From: Anarhynchus alexandrinus
Taxonomy: Eukaryota > Chordata > Aves > Charadriiformes > Charadriidae
Direction: 5' to 3'
Length of the DNA stretch: 64,000 bases
Assembly (NCBI GenBank): GCA_008711295.1
Contig: VUYV01000181.1
Coordinates: 1,217,614 to 1,281,613, forward strand
In this document: in pieces, positions 12,901 to 26,315 of the stretch
Layout of the letters: each line of letters starts with the position of its first letter
How positions within the stretch are numbered: the stretch's first letter is position 1
Made by a program: the position numbers and the translations under genes
The notes under the pieces: model-generated
What the model saw: the letters and a program-made list of their open reading frames with translations, nothing else
What the model was told of the DNA's origin: nothing
Databases searched by the model: none

Positions 12901-14480
12901 CAGTTTGGGTAATGTGAGGCTTGCCTGTTTTGGAGGGCAAATTCATGGCAATCTCTTTTCTGCCCGGGTCTCGGATTGGACTGAAAGCTTCAGCCACAGT
13001 CGATGCCTGGGATGGGCAGCTCAGAGGAGACCTGAGAGAAGAGATTGCTGGTCTTATCTGAGGATTGGTGGGTGGGTCTAAATAAAGTTTAGGATATACC
13101 CAGGCTCTGCGTCACTGGAAACTGCCCTGCGTGGCCCCCAGCATCTGTGCTGCACTGCAACAGGAGAGCAGGCAGGCTGGGAAAATGTTTAATTTAACGG
13201 TTTTCCTTTGGTTAAATGGCTCCTGCTGCCTACGCAGGCCTGATAGGAGGAGAGGGGAGTACCAGAGCCATGGTCACCTGGGAGGTGACACAGTGGCAGT
13301 CTGCTGGGGTGGGATAACTGAGTCCTCACCCTTGTCAGCATCCTGGCCGCTGCTGGCTGCTCCGCATCACTGGACGGCGGGGACAGGGAGGTTTGAGGAG
13401 AGAAGGAAAAGCCCTTGCCCTTGGGTTCATCTGCTGCTTTGGGGGGTCTTGTTTTTTATTTTTAAGGAAAGAGATCCTCCAGCACCACTCATGACTGCCA
13501 CATCTCCCCGGTTTTCTGGGTCAGGAGGTGAAGAGGCACAAGAGAAGGCATTCAAGAGTCTGGCAGCAAGCCCTAAAGCAGCATCTCCACCAGAGAGCGG
13601 CAGACAGCAGGGAAAAGTCCTGTTGGACCATCCCAAATGGCCCCCCAAAGTCTGAACAGAGAAGCTTTCGGCTGCAAACAGTCTGCATAGAGCTGATCCA
13701 TCCTGGAGACCGTCTTTGATGAGCGTCTGGGGGGAAATACTTTTTTTTTTCCTTTGCAGAATCATTGTTTGATAGAGAAATTGGAGCGCACAGTAGCTAC
13801 TGAGAGATGGGCAGGAGCCCAGGAGAGGAGCGGAGAGAGGTCCCAGCCTTCCCCTGCTCCTCGGTCCGCTGGCAGGACCAGCGCCAGACAGCCCCGTGCT
13901 GCTTCCAAGAGCCAGGCAGCAGAAAATGCTTCATGTCGAGTGAGCGCGAAATGGTGTGCAGACAGTCAGCCTCCCATTGTCTGTGTCCTCGGACGGCTGC
14001 CAAGCCCCGGTGCCTTGGCGAAGGCAGGGGGAAGGAGCCCGGGTTGGTTGACATCTGCTCTACTCAAGCTACAGCAGAGAAGGAGGCAACAGGGCAACGT
14101 GCTGCTCTCCTTCCCTCCCATCCCTGGTTGTGCCGGAGATGGCAGCAAGCGCCTCCGTTCATCTGGAGAAGCTTTGGCCTCCTGGTGGCAGTTGGCCATC
14201 TCCGGTCATCCAGCAGATTGCACCGTGCTTAAGTCTTGACCCCAGCTGCTGGCACTCCACCGCAAAACACACCATGGGCGTTTGTAATCAGCTCCGCAGC
14301 AGCAGCGTGAACCGCAGAAAGGAAATACTTTTTCCTTGTGGGGTCCTTCTCCTTCCATGCCACCAGGCTAGCCAGCGTGAGGCAGGCCTTGGTCTCACCG
14401 GGGAGTAGGGTGGAAACCAGGAGAAACCTCTGGCAAGACTCAGGGCCCCAGTAAAAGAAAGAGAGAAGACCATGGGGGTT
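12901..14480. other. ASTN2 5' flank, GC-moderate, no gene seen
   Basis: Several frames of 100-174 codons overlap here on both strands, but none has a recognisable domain, start context or codon pattern. I treat them as chance. T-rich run at 13741. Confidence 0.6.
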
Positions 14481-16850
14481 TCTATATTAATTAAGGGGAT
14501 AATGTCGATACCGACGAAAAAAACAGCTTAGAGCCCTGTTAATGTATGCTACACTAACATATGCTAAGTCATCAAAAACATGCCATTTTAAAAATATCCA
14601 GCATGCTTGCAGTGAATCTCAGCCCGTGTTAGATACACGCTTTACCAAAGAAGACTTTCTGTCTCATTTAAAGAAATCCAGGAAAGATTCTGCTTTCTGT
14701 CACCCAAGGGCAACCTCGGTATCAAAAGAGATAACATCCGTGGCTATAAAACACTGCGTATATTTACCCAGACTCTAAAGGCCATTTTTATACCTTCAAT
14801 CTTGGTTTACTTTTCAATACTCTTATCTTTTTTTCCCCGTGTTTTGGAAAATATATAAGGATTGGCTATTGGAACATGCAGCTTTGTGCAAAATATTTAA
14901 TCAAAGCCTTTAATTGCAAGCTGTAGATGTAGTACTAGTGACAGATTGTAAAGCCAGAAACCATTTGGTCAACGCACAACAGCTAACAAGGGTGTTTCAG
15001 CAAAGAGAAAAAAAAATAGCGTATAGGACAGTATTTTAGCAGAGACATGAGTTTTACTGCAAGAAAATAAACCTTTCAGAAAATTTAGGAAAAAGAGGAA
15101 TGTAGGAATGCGTTATCAGATCCACGAGGCGCATGATAAAAATCAGGCTGCTTTCTCTTTCTTTTTTTTTTATGTAGGAAAAAAAATATCTACTTTAAAT
15201 CAGCCAAAAGAAGTGAAATATTATTCTTACTGAAAGTAATTTTGTCTATAAACACTTTCAAGACTTCAAACAAAAACAAAGGCGGGACTGGAAAACAGTC
15301 TCTGGAAGATGTTAGTTCCTCCTGTTCAACTCATGTTTCCTCTTGTTGCTGTAAAGCTTGGTTGATTCCTTAAATGTTTGAAATGACAAGCTTCTCTCGG
15401 GCTGCGCAGTTGCAAGTATTGTGCATCTGTGTGCAGACAGTCACAAAAGAACTTCCCCGCTGCATTTGCTACACGGCTGGTGAGGTGCTTTCTGCACAAC
15501 ACAGCGAGGTCAGATGATGCTGCAGTCGGTTACTGCTACAGCGGTAGCTGAAGCATAGAGTATTTATATTAATTGGGGAATTAGTTATCTGTCAAGAGGC
15601 ACCTCACTAAACGTTGTTAAGAAAAAAGGACAATAACTTCTTTAATGACTGCTCAAGTTTAAAGGCACTCTTTAAGAATTAATTAAATTAAGAAGACTAT
15701 TTTGAGAGCTGAAAGACATACATAAAAGTAAGGTTGTTTGGACTTACTGGAAACAGAATTTCACTTACTATTAAACCCTGATGAAACTAAAAGAATGAGT
15801 CAGAAAATTGACTGAATAAAAGAAAAACTCTTCAGATGCTGGGAGAATTTCCCCCAGCAAGAACAAAGGCAATTAGAAGTGTACTGCATAGGCATTCAGC
15901 AGATTACATATTCATGAGCTGAAGACATTACCAGGTCCTTCCCCTAACGAAGGGATGACAGCAGCCAATTTTATATTGAAAGGCACCTTAAGCTTTCCAC
16001 AAAGCAATAGGGTCAGGTGGGGTCTGAAAACTCCGAACCGAGCCGAAAGCCACGTGTTTGTCCCATCCTTTGCTCCGGGGTCGCGGCAGGCTCGGGGCGC
16101 AAGCAAGGCGCTTCGGCAGAGCGAAGCACAAGAAGGGGCAGCCACAGCCCCGTCTCTGCCCAGCCGTATTTTCACAGACGAGATGAAGCTGTAAAATACC
16201 GCCACAAAATTTTATTTGCATTTTTGAGCTGATTTAAGGGGATATCAAAACGCTCTTATAATTCGCAATATTCAGAGCTTCTGTGGTAAACACCGAATTG
16301 GTTAGAAATGTTGTCCTGCAATTGGGAGACCAGCTAAATTTGTGTATAGTGTGATTTTATTCCCATGTAAGAACTTTGATATTCCATGATACGCCTTTCT
16401 TAAGGCGGATCTTGCTATGGTTTCTTTTGAATAAGTGACTTAAATATTTGCACTGGCTTCACAGGGTTTACTTAAGATTATTCATGTTTCTTATTACTAG
16501 CTGTTTAGATTATCCTTGATATACCAAAATAGGATTTACAAGACTCCCCCCGTACATATAGACAAGCCATGTCTGCGCCTTGTTTTTTATCTACCATTAA
16601 AACAAGATTACAACTCATTTTAGTAAAAAGGTACTTAGATCCTCTCCAAGAGTAAATCCACTCTTGCCATATATAATCTCTGTTACAAAGTCTCCTCAGA
16701 GAGAAGTACAGAGGAGACTGTAACTGGAATAATCACAATTTATTGTTTATGATCTCCTTTGGTTCAGAGTTTGCTTTTGCTTTCTTTGGCAATAAAATCG
16801 CCACTAGTCATTCACAAAAATTGTTGTATTTGTTCTTTATTGAGACAACT
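14480..16850. promoter_or_regulatory. 2.4-kb AT-rich, repeat-free block (candidate conserved non-coding cluster)
   Basis: The longest AT-rich stretch in the window, with few CpG, no transposons and no sizeable frames except a GC-richer patch near 16020-16150. It is full of homeodomain- and forkhead-like cores: TTAATTAAGG (14489), ATTAATTGGGGAATTAG (15568), AATTAATTAAATTAAG (15678), TACATATTCATGAGC (15905). This texture is common in clusters of deeply conserved enhancers flanking neuronal genes. Function is inferred. Confidence 0.4.
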
Positions 16851-17109
16851 TTTGAGGATGGGGCGAATAGTGGCATCACGCCTTTGAACTGCCACGAAAG
16901 GCAATTTTAAAGATGGGGCACTCCTTGTGCATCCTGCTTTTAGCTTTCAGCAGGTCCTGAGGCAAAGCCCAACAACTGGAGACATCATCTGTAGTACCAA
17001 CCAGCCTGAAAGGTCCCTTCCTTCTGCATCTGGGAGAAGGGGATATTCAGCACCTACAGCTTAAAAAACCCTTTTCCTGCCGTTGGGGTGAATGTCAAGG
17101 AGTAACACC

Positions 17110-18150
17110 ACTTGTCATGTTGGTGAGACCCCCAAATTCAGAGGACAGCGCTACCCAGAGCCCTGGGACTACACAAAGCCACAGCTGACCCTTCCCAAGC
17201 CTGGCCATGCCTTGTTATGGGAATGATCAGTCCTTGGGAACGATTGGCCTCCTTCTTCACTGGAGACTGAATTATGGACATCACCTTCCAAGGAGATGCA
17301 TGTGTGCCCACCCCCATGGTGTCAGGGCTGGGATAGCTAACAGACTATAATGGTCTAACCAGCCCCACCTGCCCCAGCCACCACCAGCTGTATTTAAGCC
17401 CAGGCCCAGTACTTGAATCTCCCTTGGGCTGTCTGTGAGGCTGTCTCTAGATCTCTTATGGCCATGCTGCTCCTCTGTGTCCTGTCCCATCAACTGGCCT
17501 CCTGGATGGATACTGGACCTGCTTTGTTCCTACAAACCTTCCTGATGCTGTGGATTCTCAGCAGCTGGCCCTACTGCCCTGCTCAGGTATAGTGGGATGG
17601 GATGGGGACCACAACAGACCCTTGGCTCCTGGCCCTAAAGGAGCACCAGCCCTCATGCCACCTGAATGTGGTGGCCAGAAGTGCCACCTGCCTCACTGGT
17701 CATTGACCAGAGCACCCCAGAGGGCTGGGATGGGCAGGGAGGCAGCAGGCAAGGCAAAATCAGCAGTACTGCAAGGCATGAGGTGGGCCTGAGTCAGGGC
17801 AGGGATGCCCAGGTGGGTTCTTCCTTGCAGGTCAATGGAGCTGAGCCCTCCAGACCACCTTGTCACGTGCAGCCTTTCTCCACGGAGGGATGTGCCCTTC
17901 AACATGTATTATGGTGACCTCCAGATGCATTGAGGTTTGTCCCAGTGTTGTAAGCCCTCCCTACGAACTGTCTGTCTGACCAGGACCCTTCTGCTGTGCT
18001 CATCCTCCTCAGGCCATGAGGTCTACCAGCAGGCACCAGCTGCCCTTGCTTTCTGGGGTAGGGGAAAGCTTGGTCACAGGACAGCAGTTTCTCAACCTGT
18101 TGGCCTCTGTGGCAACAGCTCTGGAAGGTGATTGCTGTACATTTTGATTT
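17110..18150 (+). mobile_element. Possible LTR-like segment (solo LTR candidate)
   Basis: A roughly 1-kb block has different texture from its surroundings: CpG-poor and rich in CCTG, CTGG and CCAC. It contains a TATA-like GTATTTAAGCCCAGG at about 17391 followed by C/T-rich sequence, reminiscent of the U3-R boundary of avian endogenous-retrovirus LTRs. Clear TG...CA ends and a target-site duplication were not found, so this may also be unique sequence. No retroviral gene was recognised. Confidence 0.25.
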
Positions 18151-18392
18151 TTTTGTATATGTGCTTGAAGGGGTCTAGAGAAGAAAACCATGGTCTGCAA
18201 ACTCAGTGTTAACGCACGCTGCCAGACCCTGCTTGTGCAGCGCTGCTTTCCTCTCCCCTTGTGCTCCTGTTGCTCTCCTGTGCCTTGGATGCTCTTCCTG
18301 GAGGTGGTGACAGAGCTCATCCCTGCAGAAAGTTGCTCCTCCAGCACCACAGACCCTCCACCTCCACCCAGGAGGACCACACGTACCCCGGC

Positions 18393-18495
18393 AAAGTGAC
18401 CCACCAGCAGCTCCCAGCCAGAGCAGGAGGCAGGGANAGTAAAGTGACCCACCAGCATCTCCCTGCAGCTCCCAGCCAGAGCAGGAGGCAGGGAG
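18393..18495 (+). repeat. Imperfect tandem duplication flanking an N
   Basis: AAAGTGACCCACCAGCA begins at 18393 and again at 18441. Both copies end with CCCAGCCAGAGCAGGAGGCA. The second has an extra CTCCCTGCAG-type insert. The single undetermined base at 18437 sits at the junction, so the copy number may be misassembled. Confidence 0.85.
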
Positions 18496-21400
18496 ACTGC
18501 AGCTCGCTGCTCCGTGCTGTTCGCACTGCTGCGCTGCAGAGGCCGTGCAAATACTCCCTTGGGTGCTCGGGGGCATCGCTCGTGGCCGAGGCAGTGGGTG
18601 CGCCGGGGCAGGGGGCTGCCGTTTGCTTCGCGCTCGTAGATTAGACCCAGCGCTGAGGGCTGGTCCACGGGGCGCGGGACGAACGGCGGGTGAATCGCGT
18701 AGATGTGAGCTACCAGCTCGCGTCTCTAATCATATTTCTAAAAGATGCCAACAGAGGGCATCCGCTGCCAGACACGCAGCCCCGCTGCCTGGCTTCAGAT
18801 AAAGAGCATCTCGGGTTTTTTAACCCTCTCCCTCTTAGGCTCAGGTTGAGCTTTGTCAGAGGTTTTAAGCAGATGGGTTTTTTTCAGTGGGTGTTTTTTC
18901 TTTCCTTGGGAGAAAGGAGAAGGTGGGGGGGAGAAATGATAATCCCCAGCTGCAGCCTCTTGGTCAAGGCAGGACTTTGATAATTAGCATTTAAGGGCTC
19001 CGCGCAGCTGGGCAGAGCGACAGCCAGGTTCAAAGAGAAGGTGGATGCTCTGTTGTCCTCTGCAGCTGTAAACAAAATCAGAAGCACTGCTGTGCTGGGG
19101 GAGAGAGCAGGAGATTTCATGACAAATGTCCTGGCTTTGGTGGATTTAAATAGTCAGTTTTATTTATAGGTGTTTATTCCTGGCGTTTAATCTCCTTCTT
19201 TCATGTCTCTTGTGGACAGTCAAAGAGAAATCGAACTTCTAAAGCCTGCTGCTCCCTCTGGTAAATACATATCGATATTGGGGCTGCGGAGCAGGCTCAC
19301 TCCGAGCACATTGTCACTCTTACCTTGTTAAGACCTCACACCAAACCATCTGAGATGCTCAAAGGCCGGGCAGCCTGGCCGATGGTAAGCTTGTGAATCC
19401 AGTTTTGACTGGGGCAGCAAAAGTCCGGAGGCACGGGCTGGTGTTAGACAGGGCTCGTGAGAGGGTTAGGGATGGAAGAGGTCTTATCAGAGGCTTCCTC
19501 CCTGCACAAACCCAGCAGAAGGATAATAGGTGCAGGAGCTGCAGAATTGTGCCTCGAAGCAGGCTAAAAACAAGGGTCAGTCTGAGCTGGGTGAGGGCTT
19601 AATTGTATAGGGATGGTTCCAAGTGGTAGGTTTTGATGGAAATAAGGATAGGGCACAAGACACATGTTCTGCTCCCTATAGTTGTGTAGTTCCTCTGAAT
19701 CAGCCTGGATGGAGTGTGACCTCTTTGAGATGCAGCTGAACCTCAGCGGCGATGGGGCTGGTGATGGCTGTGCTCCCAGAAGTGTATTCTGCTGTAGGGT
19801 TTCCAGCTGCTTTGCGCACAAAATGGGGCAAAGGCCTGAAAAATGCGGATGGCTGATGGGCCTGGCGAGGATAGTCATCTGTGCTTTGGGAAGACCTGTC
19901 TCGGCCTCATGAAGCTAAAGCTGATCCAAGCTGTGCTGTGGCTAGCCTGGTCCAGTAGTACCTGTTCTGGGTCTGGTTTAATTCTTGGTGTGGGAACATA
20001 CTCCTTATACCTTCCAGAAAGTGTATGTGTTTTCAATGGTGCAGCTTGAAACACAGGAACATGGTCTTTTCAGAGAAGGTGTTTGCTTGCTTTGATTTTT
20101 GTTTCACCCAGGGTTTCCCAACTGGCCACCAAAAAAAAAAAACACTCTCCTCTGTACATGTACTTCATATTGGATGTTGAATAAGGGCCAGAAACATACA
20201 GCCAAATTTGATTTATGGGCTGCCATAGAGATTTAAGAAATTTATGATTTGATTAATCCATCCCATATATCTTTTTCTTTATTACCGGTAATTCGTGCTA
20301 TATATCATAGCCTTCGGAGCAGTAATTTGGCTGCCTGATGCAGGCCAATGTTTCCTAAGGGTTAAATTCTACGGTGCACCAACCAGACAATAAACTGTTG
20401 TGATCTGCTGGTTAAATATGTATTCGGCAGTACTGGAGTCTGACTTACCCAATAGATTTGTTCCGGTTTACCAAGTGAGTATGTATTTAGGACACGTAGT
20501 ATGTGCAGAAGAACATACCGGGAGCCGGGGGGGGGGATGGTTGGAAAAAAAATCTTTGCAAAACATACTGATGTGCCAGGGTGGCCAGAGCTTGTAGAAA
20601 ATGAACAGTGCTCCTCAAAATGTACGCTGAGCCTATAGACAGGGTGACCGGGTCTCATTCTGCAGGGGGACCGCCTGGTGACAGTCCTGAGGAGCAGGGT
20701 GAGGAGCCCCGGCAGCGGGGCTGGCTGCTGAGAACTGGTCCCTGCTGGCAATCATTGTTTCCACTCGGAGGGAGGTGGGGGTTTGGCACAGGGCAGGAAA
20801 AGCAAATCAACTAATTAACTCAATGAGGGAATAAAAAAATAACATACCTCAGACTGAATGAGGATGTGATCTGCGCCTGTAGATGCTTCTGCGGCTGGTA
20901 AACATGTTTTCTGTTTTTCCCTGTAACGCTATCGACATTTTAAAATGATCAGAATATTTCAGAGCGCATTTAACGAGCCAGAAGTACTGGATTTCAATAG
21001 CGTCAACTCCAGAAAGCAGAAGGCGGGTCCTAAATTACCTTCAAAATCATAACAATTTAAAAAGTGCAATATTTTCTAATTCGCCTTCTGTTTTTTTTTG
21101 TGGTGGTGGTGGTTTGTTTTGTTTTTTGGTTTTTTTTTTTCCCCCCAGCTACTCTAGTCCCCCCAGCTCGCCTCCTCCCCTGGGAGCAGGACTTTGAAAA
21201 GGAGGAGGAGAGGGGTGATTCCGGCAGGCGCACACCTGCCAGCCCTGGAGCACATTCCCTCCGCGGGATCCAGGTGTGTGAGCTGCTGCGGCCGGGGGGA
21301 CCCCTCTCCCCAGCCCTGCGGTCCCCGGGCTCCGCTGATGGGGATGGGGGATGCCAATTAGCAGGAGCCCCGGGTTCGTTTTGCAGTGAGGACTCCCGAC

Positions 21401-22699
21401 GGCCGGGGAAGGGCGAGAGTCGAGTGTGGTTTCACCCAGCAGCCTTTAATGGTGCCTCAGCTCTGTTAAGCTGCCCACAATTTCCGCCAGCCACCTCTTT
21501 CCGAAAAGCCCTGTGTCTTCATTACCTTCCCCTCCAGCCATCTGGTCCCCCAACCTGACCTTTTTAAAAGAGATTGGTTAAAAAAAAAAAAAAAACAACC
21601 ACCAAACTGGAGCAGTCCCTGGACAGAAGACCTTGTGTGTCATGTTTAAGCCCAGAGCAAATTTTTATGTCCAAGCTGTAAAACCTTGAAAATAAAGATT
21701 TATAATTGAGATTCTGGCTGAAGCAGAGCGAACAGAGATGGTCTAATTAAATTCTGTGGTGGGTATAATTAACCCATTTATTCATTTATTACCCTTTATA
21801 CAGCTAATGCAGGCTACGCCGTGGCCGGGTGTTTATGGAGAACCTGTCACCTGGCTGCTGGGCTGGGGCTGTGCAGCAGCCGGGCCCATGGTGGGGCTCT
21901 GGAGGGGCTGGTGGTCCCCTACAAGCAGGTCTGATGGGACAGATGCTTTTTTGGAAGCCAACCCAGCTCTTGAATGAGTCAGCTGAGAAGGAGCAGTGTG
22001 GAAAGCAAAGAGACTCCGGGTTCTGCTTTGGACTCTTGGGCAGAGCTGAGAGGGGACTCGGATCAAGCGTGGTGGTTTCAGAGAAAAGGGTTATGGTTTT
22101 TTGGTGGTTTTCCTTTTTTTTTTTTTTCTTTTTTCAGAGCAGAGTGGCTCTGCGGTGCTGTGCGCACAAGGTACCGTGGCACTGAGTTCTTGCTGTGCGC
22201 TATCGAGGGCTGCTGTAATATCCATGCTGACACGTGTGGATTTCTGCTTTCTCCCCTTCATAGTTCAGTGTGGAAATGGCACTTGCAAACCCGTAACACA
22301 GATAACTACTCACACGTCCTTTGGGAGAGCCTCATCTGACTAAAAGCCCGGCTGGCTTTTCCAGAACGGAGCTGTTTCTTTTCACCAAAGACTCATTTTT
22401 GCTTCACTTTCTCGCAGCCATCACAAGATAAAAAACAATGAATCAACCAGAGATTATTTTTCATGAAAGTTTAATCAGGCACTGTCCCCTTCCTGCGCCT
22501 GTGTGAGCAAACCTTGAGGAGCACGTAGGGCTTGAACGCGGCGTAAAACCCATCTGCTTGAGAGGCAAGAAGCGCAGGGAAAATCCTTTGCTCGCTGGCA
22601 TCTATCTGTCTGGGCAGAGGCACTGTCTGCAGTTCAGCCTCCGGGTCCCTTAGCCCATCCATCTCAAGCAGTGAAAGCCTCCACCCTCCCTACCACTCT

Positions 22700-22830
22700 C
22701 CCCTCTCTGTCCCCTCCCTTTCTTGCTCCTTAATATTTCATGCATCAAAGAAGTTTCACTTGTAATGCAAAAACTGATTAATTAAGTAGAGTGCAAGAGT
22801 TACATGCATTTAAAGTTTCTTTCATCTCGG
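22700..22830. promoter_or_regulatory. AT-rich block with TTAATTAA core (candidate element)
   Basis: CTTAATATTTCATGCATCAA, GTAATGCAAAAACTG and ATTAATTAAGTAG are packed within 120 bases between GC-rich flanks. There is no repeat similarity. Homeodomain/POU-type binding is plausible. Confidence 0.3.
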
Positions 22831-24059
22831 GGAGAAGAGGAGCCGCGCTGGAGGCTGTTATTGCTCACCAAAGAGTGTCGCGGGGCGGGCAGTGATGGAG
22901 TGGCTCCGTGGTGCCGAGGGAGGGGAAGGGACAGCCTCATTCCCTGCACTGTGGCTTGAGCAACAGGCTGCTTTCCAGTCGTCCATGCGTTCTCCCCTCC
23001 TCCCTAAGTGCACTCCCTGGCCCCTGCCCCCTCCGGCAACGGGGCTGTTTGGGGAGGGGGTGTGTAGCGTGGCACCCGCCTGGCCCCAGGCTTGCCTTGG
23101 GGTGTGCGAGGTCCCTCTGCAGTGTGGCTTTGGTCCTGGGAGTGGCTGAAGGTGGCTAGCACGTGGCTGGTACCGTACACTGGTAACGTCTGGCTGAAAC
23201 CCCAGTGTGCTCCAGGGTGAGTTATAAAGAGGGAGGGAGCGCAGGATGATGCCACGCAGAGGAGGAAAATTAGAAGATGCCCTGATGCCATGATGATGGG
23301 CACCTGGCCACAGCCTTCCCATCTGGGTCAGTCCGGGCTGTTATTTGCAGTGTAACCGTTTAGTCTGCCCCTCAACCCAAAATGCTAAACAGCCTTTCCT
23401 AGCTGTACAAACTGTGCGGCCCCCTGTTCCCCCCCCACAAGCCCTTCTGCACCGAGCCGGGGGCTGCTCCCCAGCGCGCAGCGGTGTGGCACCGCTATCC
23501 AGAAAAAGGTAGGAATCAACGCCTTGTGTTTGAGGAGGGAGGAGGGAATTCGGCGGCTGCTGGCTCATCACTTCAGCTGCCTTGCTTCTGCAGAGTGTCC
23601 CCTCAGGGTGCTTATCTGGAAGTGGTCAGGAAGCTCCTGGTTTGATGCTGTGTCAGAAAGACAACATCTCCTGCAGCTTTGAGCACAGCGAGGAGTCCGT
23701 TGGCTCACGATTAACCCAGAAGCAAGAACGTCACCTACTGAATTGCAAAGGGCACTTTGTGCATCCCCTCGCTCGCCCTCCCAGGAGGCGTTTCTCTGAA
23801 TTGCTGACCCAGCCTGTCTCTTGCTTTGCTTGCGAGAGCTGACAAAAGCACAGCTTGAGCAACGTGGTCGTCGGCCACAGGCAGATACCATATGGCTGCA
23901 GACCAGTGTTCGTACGCCACAGCATAGAAACAAAATTAATTGTGTGGTGTTTCCTCCAGAATATAAAAAAAAACAACTCAACCCTTCTCACTTCTTTAGT
24001 GGAGCTATTGATGCTGATGTGACTCTTGCAGGGTGAAATATCAGCCTCTGATTGCATCA

Positions 24060-24260
24060 GAGCTGTGTGACTGACTTTCTCCTCCACTTGCTAGCAGTAG
24101 GATTTGTGATATGTGTTACAGACATAAATTGTTCTCTATATTGTAAGTACATAGTGCATTTTAATGATTGCTGCTGTATGTACATATCTTCGGTAATAGG
24201 GCCAATTGAAAACCACTTCAGAAAGCTGCTATTGATATCTTTGCAATAACCTCCTCCTCC
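24060..24260. promoter_or_regulatory. AT-rich candidate conserved element
   Basis: Repeat-free sequence with ATAAATTGTTCTC (SOX-type), TTTTAATGATTG and GGCCAATTGAAAACC, and no coding potential beyond short frames. Confidence 0.25.
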
Positions 24261-26297
24261 TCTGCGCCAGCCGATAAAAGATGCATTAATTCTGGGTGTC
24301 CAGAAATCCAGCTCACAAGATTGAAAGCCGAAGAAAGCTTCATCTGTGACCCTTTAAAAGAGAATGACCTTTTTTTTTTTTTCCCCTCCCCATCATTTTT
24401 AAACTTAGATAGTATAGATATTTTAAGCATTTTCCAGGAAAATGTCTACACAAAGTTCTCCAGAGAGGCACAAAACCACGGGTTTGCCTCAATCCCACTT
24501 GGGGTATTGTCATACAGAAAAAAATGACCCTGGGGCTGAGCTGCTCTGCTTGGGAATAAGAAACAAATTGAAGAGTGTCTCAAATCCTGCTAAAAAAAAA
24601 AAAAAATCAACTGAGGTGAAAATTGGGAATGAATGTAGGCAGATGCAGACATAAGGTAGGCATAGTTCAGCGTAGCCAAGGTTCCCGGTTCACATGACAC
24701 ACAACATATGCTCTGCCTACTTCTAGAGGCGGCTCCACCTGAGAACAGCCCACTATCGCCGCTCAGGAGCGGAGGAACTCCCAGCTCATGCCGAGAACGT
24801 CTGTGCTTCTTGTACCGAAACCCACACGCTTGGGACTGTCACAGATCCGATTTCCACAGCCCTCGGTATCTCTTTTTATCTGTTATGGTAACGACTAATT
24901 ATTTTCTTGAGTTTCCCTATATAAAAGAGGATACGAAGCCCAAGGATGGGAAATAGAAAGGATTTGCCCCCAAACTGCGTAGTCAGCAGCCGAGGTGAGA
25001 AGGGAGCTGGTGTCTCTTGACAACCCGTCGCTCCCTGCCCAGATGGGTCTTGTCACTGGAATGTGTTTGCACTTGTAAGATGATTTCCATTTTCATCCCG
25101 GAGTTTTTGCTCAGAATGGCAGTTTTTGCTGGTTGCTATTGAAATCGATGGTCAGGCAGTCGCCGACTTCCCCGAGGAAAGGCTGGATCCATGAAGAATA
25201 GGAAAAAGATATCAAAAACGGATCTCGTTTAGAAATAGAAAGGTGGGTATGGGCTGTGCAATTGGCCTGGAAATATGCAGTTTGTAGGGACTTAAAGTAA
25301 CCCAAACTTAGCAAGTTTAAGCAAACTTCTGTAAGTGTTCCTAGAATATTTTGGTAGCGAGTGAAACTTTCTCAGTGTGAGGTGCTTTACCCTGTTTGTG
25401 CTGTTTACTTCTCTGTTGACTGCTGCTTGGGTGGGTAACAGGAACCCGCTACCTCAGTTGTAACCCAGGACTAACATATTTCCCTTTGGAATTATTATTG
25501 GTGGCTTTCAACCAGTGAAGTTTTGTGTTTAGCTCAGTTCTTTGGAACTAGAAAGCAGGTGGAATCCTTTTCTCCCAAGACCAAGAACAGATTTGCATTA
25601 ACACCGGGACGGATCGAAGTTAAATTGAAGCTGAAAGTACTCATATAAAGGCAGTGGTTTGCAGAACGTTCCCCTTTATCGTTGTGTCCATGCTTGTACA
25701 GGAGGACCTGCAAAAATCTCAGCGTGCTTCTCAGAAGGCAGTTGTTAGCAGTACTTTATGGATACAGACAGCGAGGCAAAACAGGGTTGAATGATGCATG
25801 TAGAACTGCTCAGGATATTTGGGTAGAGGCACAGACCCCTCAAGGTCCCTCCCAGTAATATTTCCTAATATCTCGGAACCCCCACAGCCCAAAGCATGCT
25901 GCTCAGGGCTGTGACAGCAGTGGGTATCTCTGGGTCCCATTCCCACCCCAAGGACAACCCCTTTGCCAAAATCCTCTGGTATTCGACAGCAAAAATAGTC
26001 TCTACATATGGCACACACACACAGTTGTGCAGCAAGTGGCTACAAGAAAATCTAAGTAACAGGGATGGGGCCTTAAACAGGAATAGATATTTTTTATTTT
26101 TCAGGATTTCCAGTTCTAAAAAAAACTTTAAAAAGTACTTCATCACTTTATAGACATACTGCGTACTAGTGTGCCATTTTGAGTTTCTATGCAGTGTTGT
26201 TTCTTTGCTTTTTTTTGCCTAGGAGAATTTTCAAAACTAGGAAGAAGAAATCAGCACACACCCTGCCTGGAAATTCAAAATCTATCCTTTCCCTCTT

Positions 26298-26315
26298 AAA
26301 AAAAAAAAAAAAAAA
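26298..26315 (+). repeat. A18 homopolymer
   Basis: Eighteen consecutive A residues. No gene or clear transposon adjoins it. Confidence 0.95.
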
